From Icerya purchasi (Eukaryota; Arthropoda; Insecta; Hemiptera; Monophlebidae): 64,000 nt of DNA. Of this stretch, positions 32,228 through 42,154 are shown piece by piece. The notes under the pieces were generated by a model. The model searched no databases and was not told the origin of the DNA. It was given only the letters and a program-made list of their open reading frames with translations. Numbering within the stretch: position 1 is the stretch's first letter; each line of letters begins with the position of its first letter. The translations under genes were made by a program, and so were the position numbers. The stretch spans positions 370,726,294-370,790,293 of the forward strand of contig CM077116.1 of NCBI GenBank assembly GCA_039619475.1. Direction: 5' to 3'.

Positions 32228-34079
32228 TTAATTTGTGTTAGATACGTTGCCGTCGCTATGATGTCGTTCGTCTTCAGACGTTGTGATCGTTTGTTCCGAT
32301 AATTTCCTTATAATTCGGGAGCAGCGACTTTTAATGCTTCTGCCGATAAGATATGGTTTAACTGCTGCCAGCATGTATACTAGCTCGTCATAACTCCTTG
32401 TATAATCAGTTGCATAGGAGATGTACTTTGGGTTCGTCGCTACTGCCTGGATAAATGTTTTGAATTCTTCAAATCCCATCATAAACGTTGGTTGTTCGGC
32501 GTTGAAAAGGTGCTTGGCTTTTTCAGTTACGTCTCCTGGCTCTCGGGTTGGCTGTTCGTTATGCGGCTCAGCTGGTGCATGCTCTTCTTTCTTATCTGGT
32601 TGATTAATGTAGAGAGCTGGCCGTTTTGGTAGCGGCCGCGATGGGAAAATCGCCGGCCTCGGGTCAGCAAGTGCATCTGGGGTCTTGGGATGAGGCCGTT
32701 TCAGCGGACTAGCGTCCGTGTCCATCTCTATTTCCGGCTGCTCAATTGTGGCATTTGAATTTATTTCGTCTGGACCTGTGGTGTCTATCGTTAAGGGGGT
32801 GACATGGGTTTCCTTCTGTACTGTCTGGGGCAAATCGCTATCATGGTCCGCGGTTAGCTGTTGAGGTTGGCAGATGATGTCTGGACGGCTGGAATGACTC
32901 TCTTGTTGCGTGTTCACCAGTTTATTCTCTTTTCTGCAGTTTGGACATACGTGGTCTTCAATTTGGATGAAAATTCTATGATCGTGGTCATTATTTCGTA
33001 ATAAAAAAGATCTAGGAATATTTGCACAGTTCATATGCTCGATATACACCTGTCTTCGCCAGCTTATTACGTGTGCAAATTCATCATCCGAGGGGTTGAC
33101 TCTTAATATTGATATTGGTGATAGTAGCTTAAGGGATAGTGCTGAAACGAGGTATGACGAAAGTGTTTCGTTCGGTATAGTGGCCGATACGTTTGATAGA
33201 ACAACTTTATTAGCTGGTTGTCTAATTCGTGTTGCCTGAATTGTCCGCTCTGCTAATGTAATCGTTCCGCCTCCGGCAAAAAAAATTGTCAGTTATTTTT
33301 TGCGACTTCAGGAAAATAATTACACGGTCTCGACTGATACGAGACCCCGCAATTATATCGAGATTACTGCCGGTGACTGCTTTCACCGCAGTAAAATAGT
33401 CTCTGAGCGTATTTGGCGGGAAATATGGCAGAATAATGCCCTGCTCGTCTTTTGGATGATTAAAAGCCGTTAGCGGTGTTATTTTCGTTGACTTCACTTT
33501 ATCAGCGAAAGAGATATTTTGTTTATTTAATGAATTACGATTTTCAGAAGACTCGGTTTGAATTTTAATTGTATCAACTAATGTGCTCGATTTCGGTTTT
33601 GTGTTATCAGGGGATGTGTTGATTATATTAGATTGATTATTCTCTGCATCCGCGGCGCGGGAGTGTATAGTGCTTTGTTTGACGGTAGTGGTTGACGATA
33701 ATGTTACGGCTGCGGTGTGAAGTTGGTGTGTGTTGTCTGTTGAACGGATGATCGGTTGCGTATGTGGGGTAGGTACTTGTGTAAGCGTGGTGGTGACATG
33801 TGTGTTCGGGTTAGTTGTGTACGTGTGAGAGGTGGTCGTGTGTGTAATTATCTTACTGTTCGCGTTACTCTGGTTTGGAGCGAACGGAAGAGGATCTGCA
33901 GAGATCGACTGATTCTTATCAGCGGTTGCGATGGCCGGCTTATGCGGAGGTGTGTTGTGTGTGTCGGTGTGGCTCTTACCTGGTTTGTGTGCTGCGTACT
34001 TACTACCGGTGGTCGTTTTGCTTCCGTCCGGTTTCGGTGCGGCGGCCAGCGTGTTTGCTGGCGGGGGTGAGCGGGGCAT
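32228..34079 (-). pseudogene. Element B ORF1, broken by one base in an A8 run
   Basis: Two open frames, 33222-34079 and 32228-33049, belong to one ORF1. The upstream part is Thr/Ser/Pro/Asn-rich and low-complexity, starting M-P-R-S-P-P-P, with a folded-looking segment near F-P-P-N-T-L-R-D-Y-F. Past the run of eight A bases at 33278-33285 the frame changes by one and stays open to 32228. The downstream part has a single C-P-N-C pair and no CCHC knuckles, then a Pro-rich region and a C-terminal helical segment. It may be a mutation, an assembly error in the homopolymer, or slippage. The final product would bind element RNA, by analogy with other LINE ORF1 proteins. Confidence 0.85.
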
Positions 34080-34689
34080 CTCACGAGACAGCCCCGAACG
34101 TAATATTTCTTATCAACAAGACGAAACGCGAGAAACACAACTGTAATCTAATACTTCTAATTGATGAATAAAAAAATTTTATATACGATATACGTAGAAT
34201 AAATAGTCGGTTTTTATGACGTTATTGATAAAATTTTTAATTTTAGAACCTATTAGAGATACATATGCAACAAAGTAACTGTTAAAACAATTTCAAATAA
34301 CGCGATAACGAGGCAAAAAACAAAAAAGCAGGAAGATCGTGTTTTATTCCACATCAGGATACCGATTAGAATCTGTCAAAAAAACTTAGCTACCTCATTA
34401 TAAATAATTTTCAGACATAACTGTGTTCAAGAAATATACTTGACGCTTCGGAAGGATTACACCAGCCATCATCAGAAACAACTGCACTACAGAAACACGG
34501 TCATTCTTTAGACACATGGCTACTGCAATTACTTCATTTTCCCTCGATCCAATTGTCCCCATGCTCGTCAACATTTTCCGCTTTGTCCTTCACATCACTA
34601 TTTTCTATTATTAGATTATGTTTGAGCTATGAAAAACAATTAAAGCAATAACATTGACGAAACGGAAATAATACGAATACGATTTTCAG

Positions 34690-34892
34690 GGCAGCTGTTT
34701 ATATCGAATTGATCTTCGTTTGCAATCGACAAGCTGTGATAATTATCCGGTGCCCATTGCGCTCGTATATTGGGGATGTGTGTTGTTAATAAGCCAAGTG
34801 TTTATCAATCCTCCATCGCAAAAAAAAATTAAATGGATCTATTTTTTTAGTATAACAGATCTACGCGCTTTGCTTCAACTACTGTTTTGTTC
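34690..34892 (+). CDS. Candidate Piezo-like exon 7 of window
   Basis: The acceptor is GATTTTCAG (ends 34689); the frame opens in phase 0. It encodes Y-P-V-P-I-A-L-V-Y-W-G, a hydrophobic helix, N-P-P-S-Q-K-K-I-K-W and then T-D-L-R-A-L-L-Q-L-L-F. The last part aligns with the Piezo loop helix D-L-V-x-L-x-x-L-F-F-H-R. Using the weak donor TTC|gtcact at 34893, the join to the next exon aligns gap-free with that Piezo segment down to G-I-W. The stronger donor gtaacg at 34900 would break the frame. The first half resembles the P-x-P/K-x-x-W pattern of the 20.0-kb exon, which is odd. Confidence 0.55.
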
Positions 34893-34978
34893 GTCACTTG
34901 TAACGCAGCTTCCCAACATAAACTCACCCGGGCACCGGAATTATCGATGATCTTTTTTAATGTATTTTTCTTTCTTAG

Positions 34979-35134
34979 AGAAACATTGAAAACGTCCGGT
35001 ATATGGGAAATACCAAAAAGTGTCCACGATCAAGCAAATGCACAAGATTCCGACCGCGACGATGAAGAAGCAGGAAGTAAAACTTCTGCCAAGAGAAAAG
35101 CAAAAATTGCTAAACGCACATCGATACTTAGTCG
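34979..35134 (+). CDS. Candidate Piezo-like exon 8 of window (acidic-basic loop)
   Basis: The acceptor is TTTCTTAG (ends 34978); the donor is AGTCG|gtaaaa at 35135. It encodes E-T-L-K-T-S-G-I-W-E-I-P-K, then an acidic run (D-S-D-R-D-D-E-E) and a basic run (S-A-K-R-K-A-K-I-A-K-R). In Piezo a G-L-W-D motif followed by acidic then basic residues occurs in the same place, before the last peripheral blade. The exon ends with two bases of a split codon; its partner exon was not found. Confidence 0.55.
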
Positions 35135-35989
35135 GTAAAAATTGTTTATGCCACAGTTCAAATATTAATTTGTAATTTTACAGCCGTGTATTTTTTCAAT
35201 TAAATTTTCCAAAGAGATTTAACTCGCACATGGACATGCACAGGTTTTCTCCCTCAGAGAGGGGCAAGATTGAAAAAAATACTGGCTTGTAAAAACTAAC
35301 CGTAACGTTAACCTTTTGATTAATTTGCAAATAGTAACTTTTTAGAGAGCTTTTAACAAAAATTGTTTTAATGAAAATATGGAGAATTACATTAATAGGC
35401 AATTTATGCAAATTTAGTTACGAGTGACGCGAATAAACATTGACGAGGGGTAATGTCCTTAGCGAATTTGAACGAACGCAATAATGACACTCTCAGCGAT
35501 TCGGTCAACACACAAGCCTATGTCGGGTAAACGGCTTGTAAATATGTCCGTGAAAGACTCGACCGGAAGGGTGATGTTACAAACAGCTACCTTGATACGT
35601 GTTGTAACAAAATAAAAAAAAAATAAAAAAATGCTTAATTCACGCTTCTAAGCAACGGAGGATAAATAAAAAAATAAACTAATTTAGAGAGTACGCATAC
35701 GAACTAAGCGATTGTTGCCATCAAACAATTAAATGATAAGGTATTACCATAAAAAAAGCCATTACTAAACATAGTAATTCAAGCGCTATACTTCAGAGAC
35801 AAATCTCAGAATCTATAAACTTGTAATTTCATACTGAATAGAAGACAAGAAATAATGCACATACGCTGAATTGGTAGAGGCAATACGTGTTTGAACTCCT
35901 CTAAGAAATAAATACAAAAGTGACAGTGTATGGCAACAAGGTTGATTATAATCAACGTATACCTAAATTTGGAGGGTTGACACTACCCT

Positions 35990-36400
35990 AAGCAGTGGCG
36001 GACTTCGTAGCTTTTGTGTGATTTTTCATAATTTATCATTATTTCATTTTTAATATTTATTCTTTGTATTTATTTTTTCTGGTGTTGGGTATTAAAGGCA
36101 GCGGTGAAAAAGCTGGTAGTAATGAGCTACTAGACTTAAAAGATAATAGCAAGGAGGAAGTTTCTTAATAGCACTGATAGGATGGATGCTCCGGCTGCTA
36201 AACAGAAGGAATTGAGGTTCTTTCCCCCTGACAGTTCTTAGGTATAATGTTGCATGGTATGTAGCATCACAGTTAGGGGTGTACATGTGACACAGGCCTA
36301 TTTTGATGGAGGTAGCATGGCGTGGTCCTGCAAGTGGGTGAGGCGAGTGGATATTGTACGTATACACTAGCGCTCCTACACCCCTCTGCTAGTAAATATT
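35990..36400. repeat. Less AT-rich unidentified insert
   Basis: The sequence from about 36080 to 36390 is clearly less AT-rich than the surrounding intron and has a 91-codon open frame on the minus strand (36092-36367) with no recognised motif. CAGTGGCGGACTTCG (about 35995) and CCCCTCTG (about 36378-36385) resemble hAT element tips, but the flanking 8 bases do not match. Probably an old transposon of unknown type. Confidence 0.35.
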
Positions 36401-39126
36401 GCAACCACTGTACCAGAACGTTCCTTTTTATACTACTAGTATATAATATGTAACACTGAGTAGCATGTGTTTATTCATAATGCTACACTACTTAATTAGT
36501 TTTTATTAGGTGTAATTTATTCTATATCCCTTATTTCATTGTTATCATCATTTTTTTTTTTTCGTTTTTAGTTAGGTTTTTTCTTTAGTTCTGTAATATG
36601 TGAAGAAAATATGATTATTAGACAATATATATGAAACAATCGTCCAGAATTTCACAGTGTGAACTGATGGAAATTATGCAGGGTCAGTCATTTTCCATAG
36701 AATTTGAAAAAAATTTGAATTATACTGGTCCCTATTTCAGAATAAACAAAATGTAAAACGAACATAAAACATACATTAACATTGATAATTGAATATAAAC
36801 AAATAAAAATGAAAAATTTTCAGAATTTTTAAATTAAACATAAAGTTCTTAGAATGGTGTGAAGCAATTTATATTATAACTATATAATAATCATTATGCT
36901 GATCATCCACTGATATATACTGCCACTCTTAGCCGCTAGCAGTACAACATTTAATTTTTCTGGAAAACATAGCACACAACTTTACTCGAATAAATGTGGA
37001 AGCTTGTAAATGATTATCGTGCTCTAGAAGAGTTTGTCAACGCTACTTTAGAAGCATTTAAGAAATAGAATAAAATTTGGTTTAAAAAAACCATCAAAAC
37101 TATTATAATTATCGTTTGTTGCACACGTTATTTCAAAATTATCTTTAAATTAAATATAAACAGACAGTTTTCATAAAATTCAGCGTCAATATTTAAATAT
37201 ATTATTTTATAAAAAGTGTCTGTTCAATATTTAATTTAAAACTATTAGAATTTATTTCACACTCTAGGTTATTTGTTAGAATACAAAGAACATTTCAAGG
37301 AATAATAACTCCTAAAGGAGTTGGTGCTGATTATTATATATACAACTTAACTTTGGATTTGCTTACAGTTTTTACCTACCTAATTTGGTATTCATATATG
37401 ACGGTAAAGAATACAAATTTATATGTACATTTTCTTCTTTTTTTTTTTCGTTATTATTATTTAAATAAACACAGTGTGAAAATAAGCGGAAAAATAGTAA
37501 TTTCTTAAGCGTGAGTATAATACGAGTATGATATGTTGTAGGCCACTAAACAATCTAAATTATAAAAACAAATATTTTTAATTTCTTTTTCTAAACTTAT
37601 TCGTCTGTTCCGATACAAAAATTCTAATTTAACCACAGCCTCAATCGTTATCTTTCCTTAAATTATAATTTAAAAACAATTAAGTACAGAGATCATTTCC
37701 ATTTTGTAAAAAATTTAGATAACAATTGGCGGAAAATTGCAAAATTTTCTTCAAAAGTTTAATAAAAATGTACATTTCATAATTTGTTTATGACATTTTA
37801 AGGTACGAAAAATATAATATGAAAAAAACTAGATAGAATGTCGGGAAAAGAAAATAGAGAAAACAGTAGTCGATCAAAGTATTTATCATTCACCGAGTTT
37901 TTATCTGTTTTCACTGAATTTTTAATATTTCTGTTAAAAGAGGAACTCGGCTTCTATCGATGTTGGAAAACAACTCTCCGGTTTAACGCCAATGCTTGAA
38001 AACATGCATAAGGTGCATGTTGATTTGTGGTTGGAAAGTAACTATTTCGCATTTTATAATTTTGCTATCAGTGTCCATAACATTTCGATCAACGATTCTG
38101 TACAACATTATAGTTAGCAATGGAAAGCGGTGGTGCAATAGCGAAACCGCGAATATGTGTAACTTAGGATAAAAATTTCTATATTTTGATATTTCAAGTT
38201 TTACTATTAAAAGGTTTTCTGGCAATAAGTTGTGAATTTGTAAGTGGTTTTTGAGGTCGTTTTAAATTCCGTGTTATATATTCTTAACGATTTTTTAGTT
38301 TTTTTTGCCGCCTAGAGTAATCGATTAGTTTGAAGTTACAGATTTTCTTAAAGAGAATTTTAATTGTAATTAGTCGTATTTTAGAGCAATATGGGTAGGT
38401 GTACATTATGATTATTCTTAAATATTAAGTTTTTGGAGTCAAAACGGAAATCACAAATTACAGCAATATCTAGGAACAATTTAATGACTATAACATACGT
38501 AATCACTCATTTTCTATAGACCGAATATTAGAAACATCGGGAATATTTAATGCGGATTTTAATTTTATTGCAATTTAAATTTGGTGGCACGAATTGTATT
38601 AAATATTTTGTACATAGTTCAACAAAAAATTATATAAATGTTACCTATTAACCTGGAAACACTCGAATTGCGCACCATCTTCAAAAAAAATATTTTGGTT
38701 TTATCAAATCGACGAAGTAATAAAATGAGCAGAAGTCGCTTTTTCAGTGACTTTCAAAATGTCTTATCATATCTCGATAGGAAACGTTTGCTATTTGGAA
38801 TAACGGAACTACATTTCAGTTGCTTAGAAAAAGCCTCCTTAACAGTTTTGGAAAAATAGACCATCATCCCGTTAGCCTTATTCTAAATATTTTTAACAAC
38901 CTCTAGGAACATACACATGTAAGAAAGGTGGAATAAAATAGAATAATTTTGCACGAATATTATATAAAATAATTTCCAACTAAATATGTAGAATTTTCAG
39001 CGCAAGGCATAATATGTTTCATGAAGCTTCACATTAATACAAAATACTTCCGTATCAGCTGATTAATTTACATAAAATGCAAATGTGACCAGATGTAAAA
39101 TTTTCAAGTTCGACAAATTAAGCATC

Positions 39127-39167
<41 letters not shown>

Positions 39168-39690
39168 TAAGTTATTTAGAGTTTAAGGGAACCAAGTTTT
39201 GGGAAAATTTCATTTCTGATTTTATCTTACACCCATCAATCAGTGTTCAGCTTCAGTTATAAATTGTCATTTGAATTAAAATCAAATTTGTTAAAAATCG
39301 TAATTTTGTCATTTAATGCACCATCAAACAATATAGTATTCTACTTCAATTTTAAATGACAACACGTAAAAATTTACAATTAGTACAAACTGTTTTATGT
39401 TACAAATTTATTTTAAAATTCCGGTATATAATTAAGTGTGTCTAAAAAACGATTTTTTCCATTTACAAATCCATAACGGAACTTTATTTACCGTGTGTGT
39501 TTTTATTATTAATTATAATGCTTTTTTATGTTAATTCACAGTGTTAGTAACCCGCCTTTTTTTGAGCGTGGCCAAGCAAAGAAAGTTGAGACGGAAAAAA
39601 TACGTAAAAGACAAAAAAAAAAACAAGGGAAGACAAAGAAAACGAGAGAAAAAATAAACGACAAAAAAAAATTACATAAAAAAATACAAC
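36400..39690. other. AT-rich intron, nothing recognised except an (ATT)n block
   Basis: The (ATT)n microsatellite is at 39127-39164. Open frames at 37983-38225 and 38638-38859 show no family features. I looked here for the missing Piezo D-V-Y exon and did not find it. Confidence 0.4.
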
Positions 39691-39699
39691 ACGGATTGA

Positions 39700-40410
39700 T
39701 ATCATTCTTCCTGTTCGTGCCTCTATCTCCAACTTGTGCTTAGCATGTTCTATCCTTATTGACTTTTTATGGGTTCCTGAACACTCTGGCATTGAGGGCA
39801 ACGAAGCAGCTGACTTCCTAGCTCGCTCGGCGTCTCTCAATGGTCCATTCCTTCCGCATTTTCCTGCCTCAGACATCCTCTTTCTCTCCGCAACTCTCCA
39901 TACCAGACTATGGGTTGACATCTACCCTTTCTTTTATGCCAATCACTCCCCCTTCTACCTCCTCCTACAGCCTACTCACAATTCACAGCCCTGGTATCAA
40001 TTTCTTCCCTTTTCTCGGCGCTCGGCTATTGTTTCTTTAATCAGACTGAGACTTGGTCATTCCCTTCTTCCCTTTTCTCGTTTTTCTTTTTCTCTTTCAC
40101 CTTCTCCCTTTTGCCCTTTCCACTCTACTGATCCTCCCTTTATATGCGACCCGAACCACATCCTTTTTGAATGCCCTGCTCTTTTTCCTGAGTGCTCTCA
40201 TCTATACGCCGAACTTTTGGCGTTGGATCTTCCTACCCCTTTCAATGCTTCCTTTATCCTTTCCTTCCCACCTACAGCTGTTATTTCCCTCCTTCTTTCC
40301 TTTATACTTTCTATCTCCGATCGCCTCAGAATCTGAGTAGGTGATCTAAGTCCATGTAGTTGGGTCAGTGTTAATACCGAGCCCATTAAAAAAAAAAAAA
40401 AAAAAAAAAC
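39700..40410 (+). mobile_element. LINE family C, best 3' copy (C7)
   Basis: A continuous frame (39734-40336) of 200 codons encodes the end of RNase H (D-F-L-W-V-P-E-H-S-G-I-E-G-N-E-A-A-D-F-L-A), a connecting region with S-L-I-R-L-R-L-G-H, and a C-terminal motif C-D-P-N-H-I-L-F-E-C-P-A-L-F-P-E. The poly(A) run is 40387-40410. It is 5' truncated just before the RNase H end and is the reference for recognising the other family C copies. It ends 38 bp before a candidate exon at 40449. Confidence 0.9.
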
Positions 40411-40448
40411 TTCCGACTTCTTATTTATATTTATTCGAAAAAATCCAG

Positions 40449-40845
40449 TACCATGTGCAACGAATGAAAGAAGAATGCGATCTATTAATCACTCTATTTC
40501 GGTCGGCCGTCCAGAGTTCTCTTTTCGAACTTGATCAATCGTCGAAAGATAACAATTCGAATTCTCTATCGCGTCCGATCTACCTGAGCCGGCTTTATCT
40601 GGTGTCACCGCTCGGTATGGTACGATGTTTCAGCACGTGCCGCAGTGCGCGTGCACTTACGGACGCCACCGGCCCGTACACAAAGACGCTGACCGGTACC
40701 GATAATCGTCGGCGTTCGGAAATCAAAAGTAATAATGAAAACCGAACCGTTAATTTATCAGAACGTAGTCGAAAGATCGCGCCACCAACCCTTATTCATG
40801 CCACAAAACACGCCAAAAATGTACATTATAAGTGTTCGTGATCAA
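40449..40845 (+). other. Coding-like segment of unknown identity
   Basis: An acceptor-like sequence (AAAAAATCCAG, ends 40448) precedes an open frame of 131 codons that is less AT-rich than its surroundings. It encodes Y-H-V-Q-R-M-K-E-E-C-D-L-L and later basic, Ser/Thr-rich sequence. A stop (TGA at 40839-40841) lies just before a donor-like AA|gtaaaa (40846). Its phase does not fit the Piezo-like exon ending at 35134, and I do not recognise it. It could be an alternative terminal exon, part of another gene, or a decayed element. Confidence 0.25.
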
Positions 40846-40966
40846 GTAAAAATCTAAAAACAAATAGTGCGATGCGCTTAACTCCAATCAATGAAGTACG
40901 AGTAAAAATATAATAAAACAAACTTTAATAACAAACAATATAGAACAATAAATTAGATAAATACCT

Positions 40967-41007
40967 ATTTAGAAACGTTTTCGGGCATAACCCATCATCA
41001 GCTAAAA
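40967..41007 (-). ncRNA. Hammerhead ribozyme motif, left repeat (complete)
   Basis: On the minus strand: stem I TTTTAG, core CTGATGA (reverse complement at 40995-41001), stem II GGG-TTATG-CCC, core GAAA, a minimal stem III AAC/GTT with no loop, then cleavage-site residues and stem I partner CTAAAT. All invariant core positions are present. A very short stem III is known for Penelope-type hammerheads, which are thought to work better as dimers. Activity is inferred. Confidence 0.8.
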
Positions 41008-41089
41008 CTAACTTAAAGGAAACTTAAAACAAAACCATAGATATAATTTAAAAATCTGTAAATAAGTTAAAGAATAATATTTTTTGTAA

Positions 41090-41450
41090 TCAGTTAATCG
41101 AAATAATCAAAACTGTTACAGAACAAAATTACTTTAATTTTAATAACTCCATGTATATACAAAATAATGGTTTAGCTGTGGGCTCACCTTTATCAGGTAT
41201 TTTAAGTGAAATCTTTTTACAAAATTTAGAAGAAATATACATGGAAAATATAATACAAAAATACAATATTAAATCTTATATTAGATATGTAGATGATACA
41301 CTACTAATTTTTGATGAAAATAATAGTAATACTGAAAATGGCATTCTAAATGATTTAAATAAAATTCACAAAAATATTCATTATACTATGGAAAAAGAAG
41401 AAAATAACAAAATAAATTTCTTAGTATGTTTTAAGTTTCCTTTAAGTTAG
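41090..41450 (+). pseudogene. Penelope-type reverse transcriptase fragment
   Basis: The frame encodes Q-L-I-E-I-I-K-T-V, then G-L-A-V-G-S-P-L-S-G-I-L-S-E-I-F-L and R-Y-V-D-D-T-L-L-I-F, with H-K-N-I-H-Y-T-M-E-K-E after it. The pair G-x-x-x-G-S-P-L-S and Y-V-D-D-T is characteristic of Penelope-like RT rather than LINE RT. The N-terminal RT motifs and the GIY-YIG endonuclease are missing. The frame runs into the right repeat and stops. Confidence 0.88.
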
Positions 41451-41490
41451 TTTTAGCTGATGATGGGTTATGCCCGAAAAGTTTCTAAAT
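41451..41490 (+). ncRNA. Hammerhead ribozyme motif, right repeat (stem III damaged)
   Basis: On the plus strand: TTTTAG, CTGATGA (41457-41463), GGG-TTATG-CCC, GAAA, then AGTTTC and CTAAAT. Compared with the left copy one C is missing between GAAAA and GTTTC, so stem III loses a base pair. Everything else in the motif is identical. Confidence 0.75.
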
Positions 41491-41597
41491 AGGTATTTAT
41501 CTAATTTATTGTTCTATATTGTTTGTTATTAAAGTTTGTTTTATTATACAGTTTTAACAAACAGGATGTATTCACCTACGAGTACAAATATTTCATT

Positions 41598-42130
41598 TTT
41601 TTTTTTTTTAATGAGTATTTAATACCTCGTAGCTATTACTCGATGTTTAATTAAACGCTAATTACTAAATATTGTTTATGATCTTAATTCTAAAACTAGA
41701 TACTAAATATTATTAATGATCTTAATTTTAATAAGAAAGTCCGTAAGATCTTCCAGGTTATGAACATCCGGGATGGCTGCATTTGTCTCCTTGTTACGAT
41801 GATGAGCGTATTTTTGACAAGCTATGTCAATATGGTGGACCGTTAGCGGAGCTTGACGTACGTCGCATACTGGTGGTGGCTAATTGCTAAGCAAGTACGA
41901 GTGCGTGGTTAGAGAATGTCCAAGATAAACTCTATTTACAATTGTTTCCAGTCTTGGTAAACGGACCTTGCCAATGAGTTTGGGCCACGCTGGGATATTT
42001 CATTTAATAAGGAGATTCTCGTATAATACGTTGGAATGTTATCGTGCCATCTCAGATGGAATTTTTATCTTCAGCTGCCAAGGAAAACTAATTCCAAATT
42101 CGCCGACAGTAACTCTAGTCCGGTGTAACA
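41598..42130 (-). mobile_element. LINE 3' fragment with terminal Cys-His region
   Basis: The T run 41598-41609 is the tail. The minus strand encodes R-L-P-R-L-E-T-I-V-N-R-V-Y-L-G-H-S, T-H-S-Y-L-L, C-D-V-R-Q-A-P-L-T-V-H-H, equivalent to the post-RNase H region (R-L-R-I-G-H...T-H-x-Y-L-L...P-x-C-x-x-C...T-x-x-H) of RNase H LINEs. A hairpin lies next to the tail at 41613-41641. The frame is broken. Confidence 0.72.
41613..41641 (-). other. LINE 3' stem-loop (third family)
   Basis: GAGTA and TACTC (41613-41617, 41637-41641) enclose a 19-nt loop whose minus-strand sequence ATAGCTACGAGGTATTAAA resembles the loops of the hairpins at 4928 and 28411. The stem is only 5 bp and has a third, unrelated sequence. 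Confidence 0.5.
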
Positions 42131-42154
42131 CAAGTGAACAGACACGGGTAGTAT

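Larger units (their letters stand above)
28362..34150 (-). mobile_element. LINE element B (APE endonuclease, RT, RNase H), nearly complete
   Basis: A minus-strand non-LTR element of about 5.8 kb. It has an ORF1 (34079 to 32228, one frameshift), a 72-nt gap, an open ORF2 of 1229 codons, a short 3' UTR with a stem-loop, and a poly(A) tail of about 32 bases (T run 28362-28393). It is the best preserved autonomous element in the window. The exact 5' end is not fixed: a possible duplication ATAAAATTTTT at 28356 and 34227 is low-complexity and may be chance. Confidence 0.9.
40911..41546 (+). mobile_element. Penelope-like element fragment with inverted terminal repeats
   Basis: An RT fragment is flanked by inverted repeats, 40911-41031 and 41428-41546. 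By eye the two repeats differ by a single base over about 120 bp. Penelope-like elements are known to carry LTR-like repeats in direct or inverted orientation, and hammerhead ribozymes in them; both are seen here. The interior is only about 400 bp, so the element is a deleted derivative. Confidence 0.85.

Noticed and set aside
33756..34171. Several plus-strand frames rich in Cys, Val and Arg
   Set aside because: They are antisense to the low-complexity N-terminus of element B ORF1.
35990..36390. hAT element between CAGTGGCGG and CCCCTCTG
   Set aside because: The flanking 8-mers differ and the inner TIR sequences do not match beyond a few bases.
38638..38859. Plus-strand frame as the missing Piezo exon
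   Set aside because: No membrane helix or D-V-Y motif, and no suitable splice sites.
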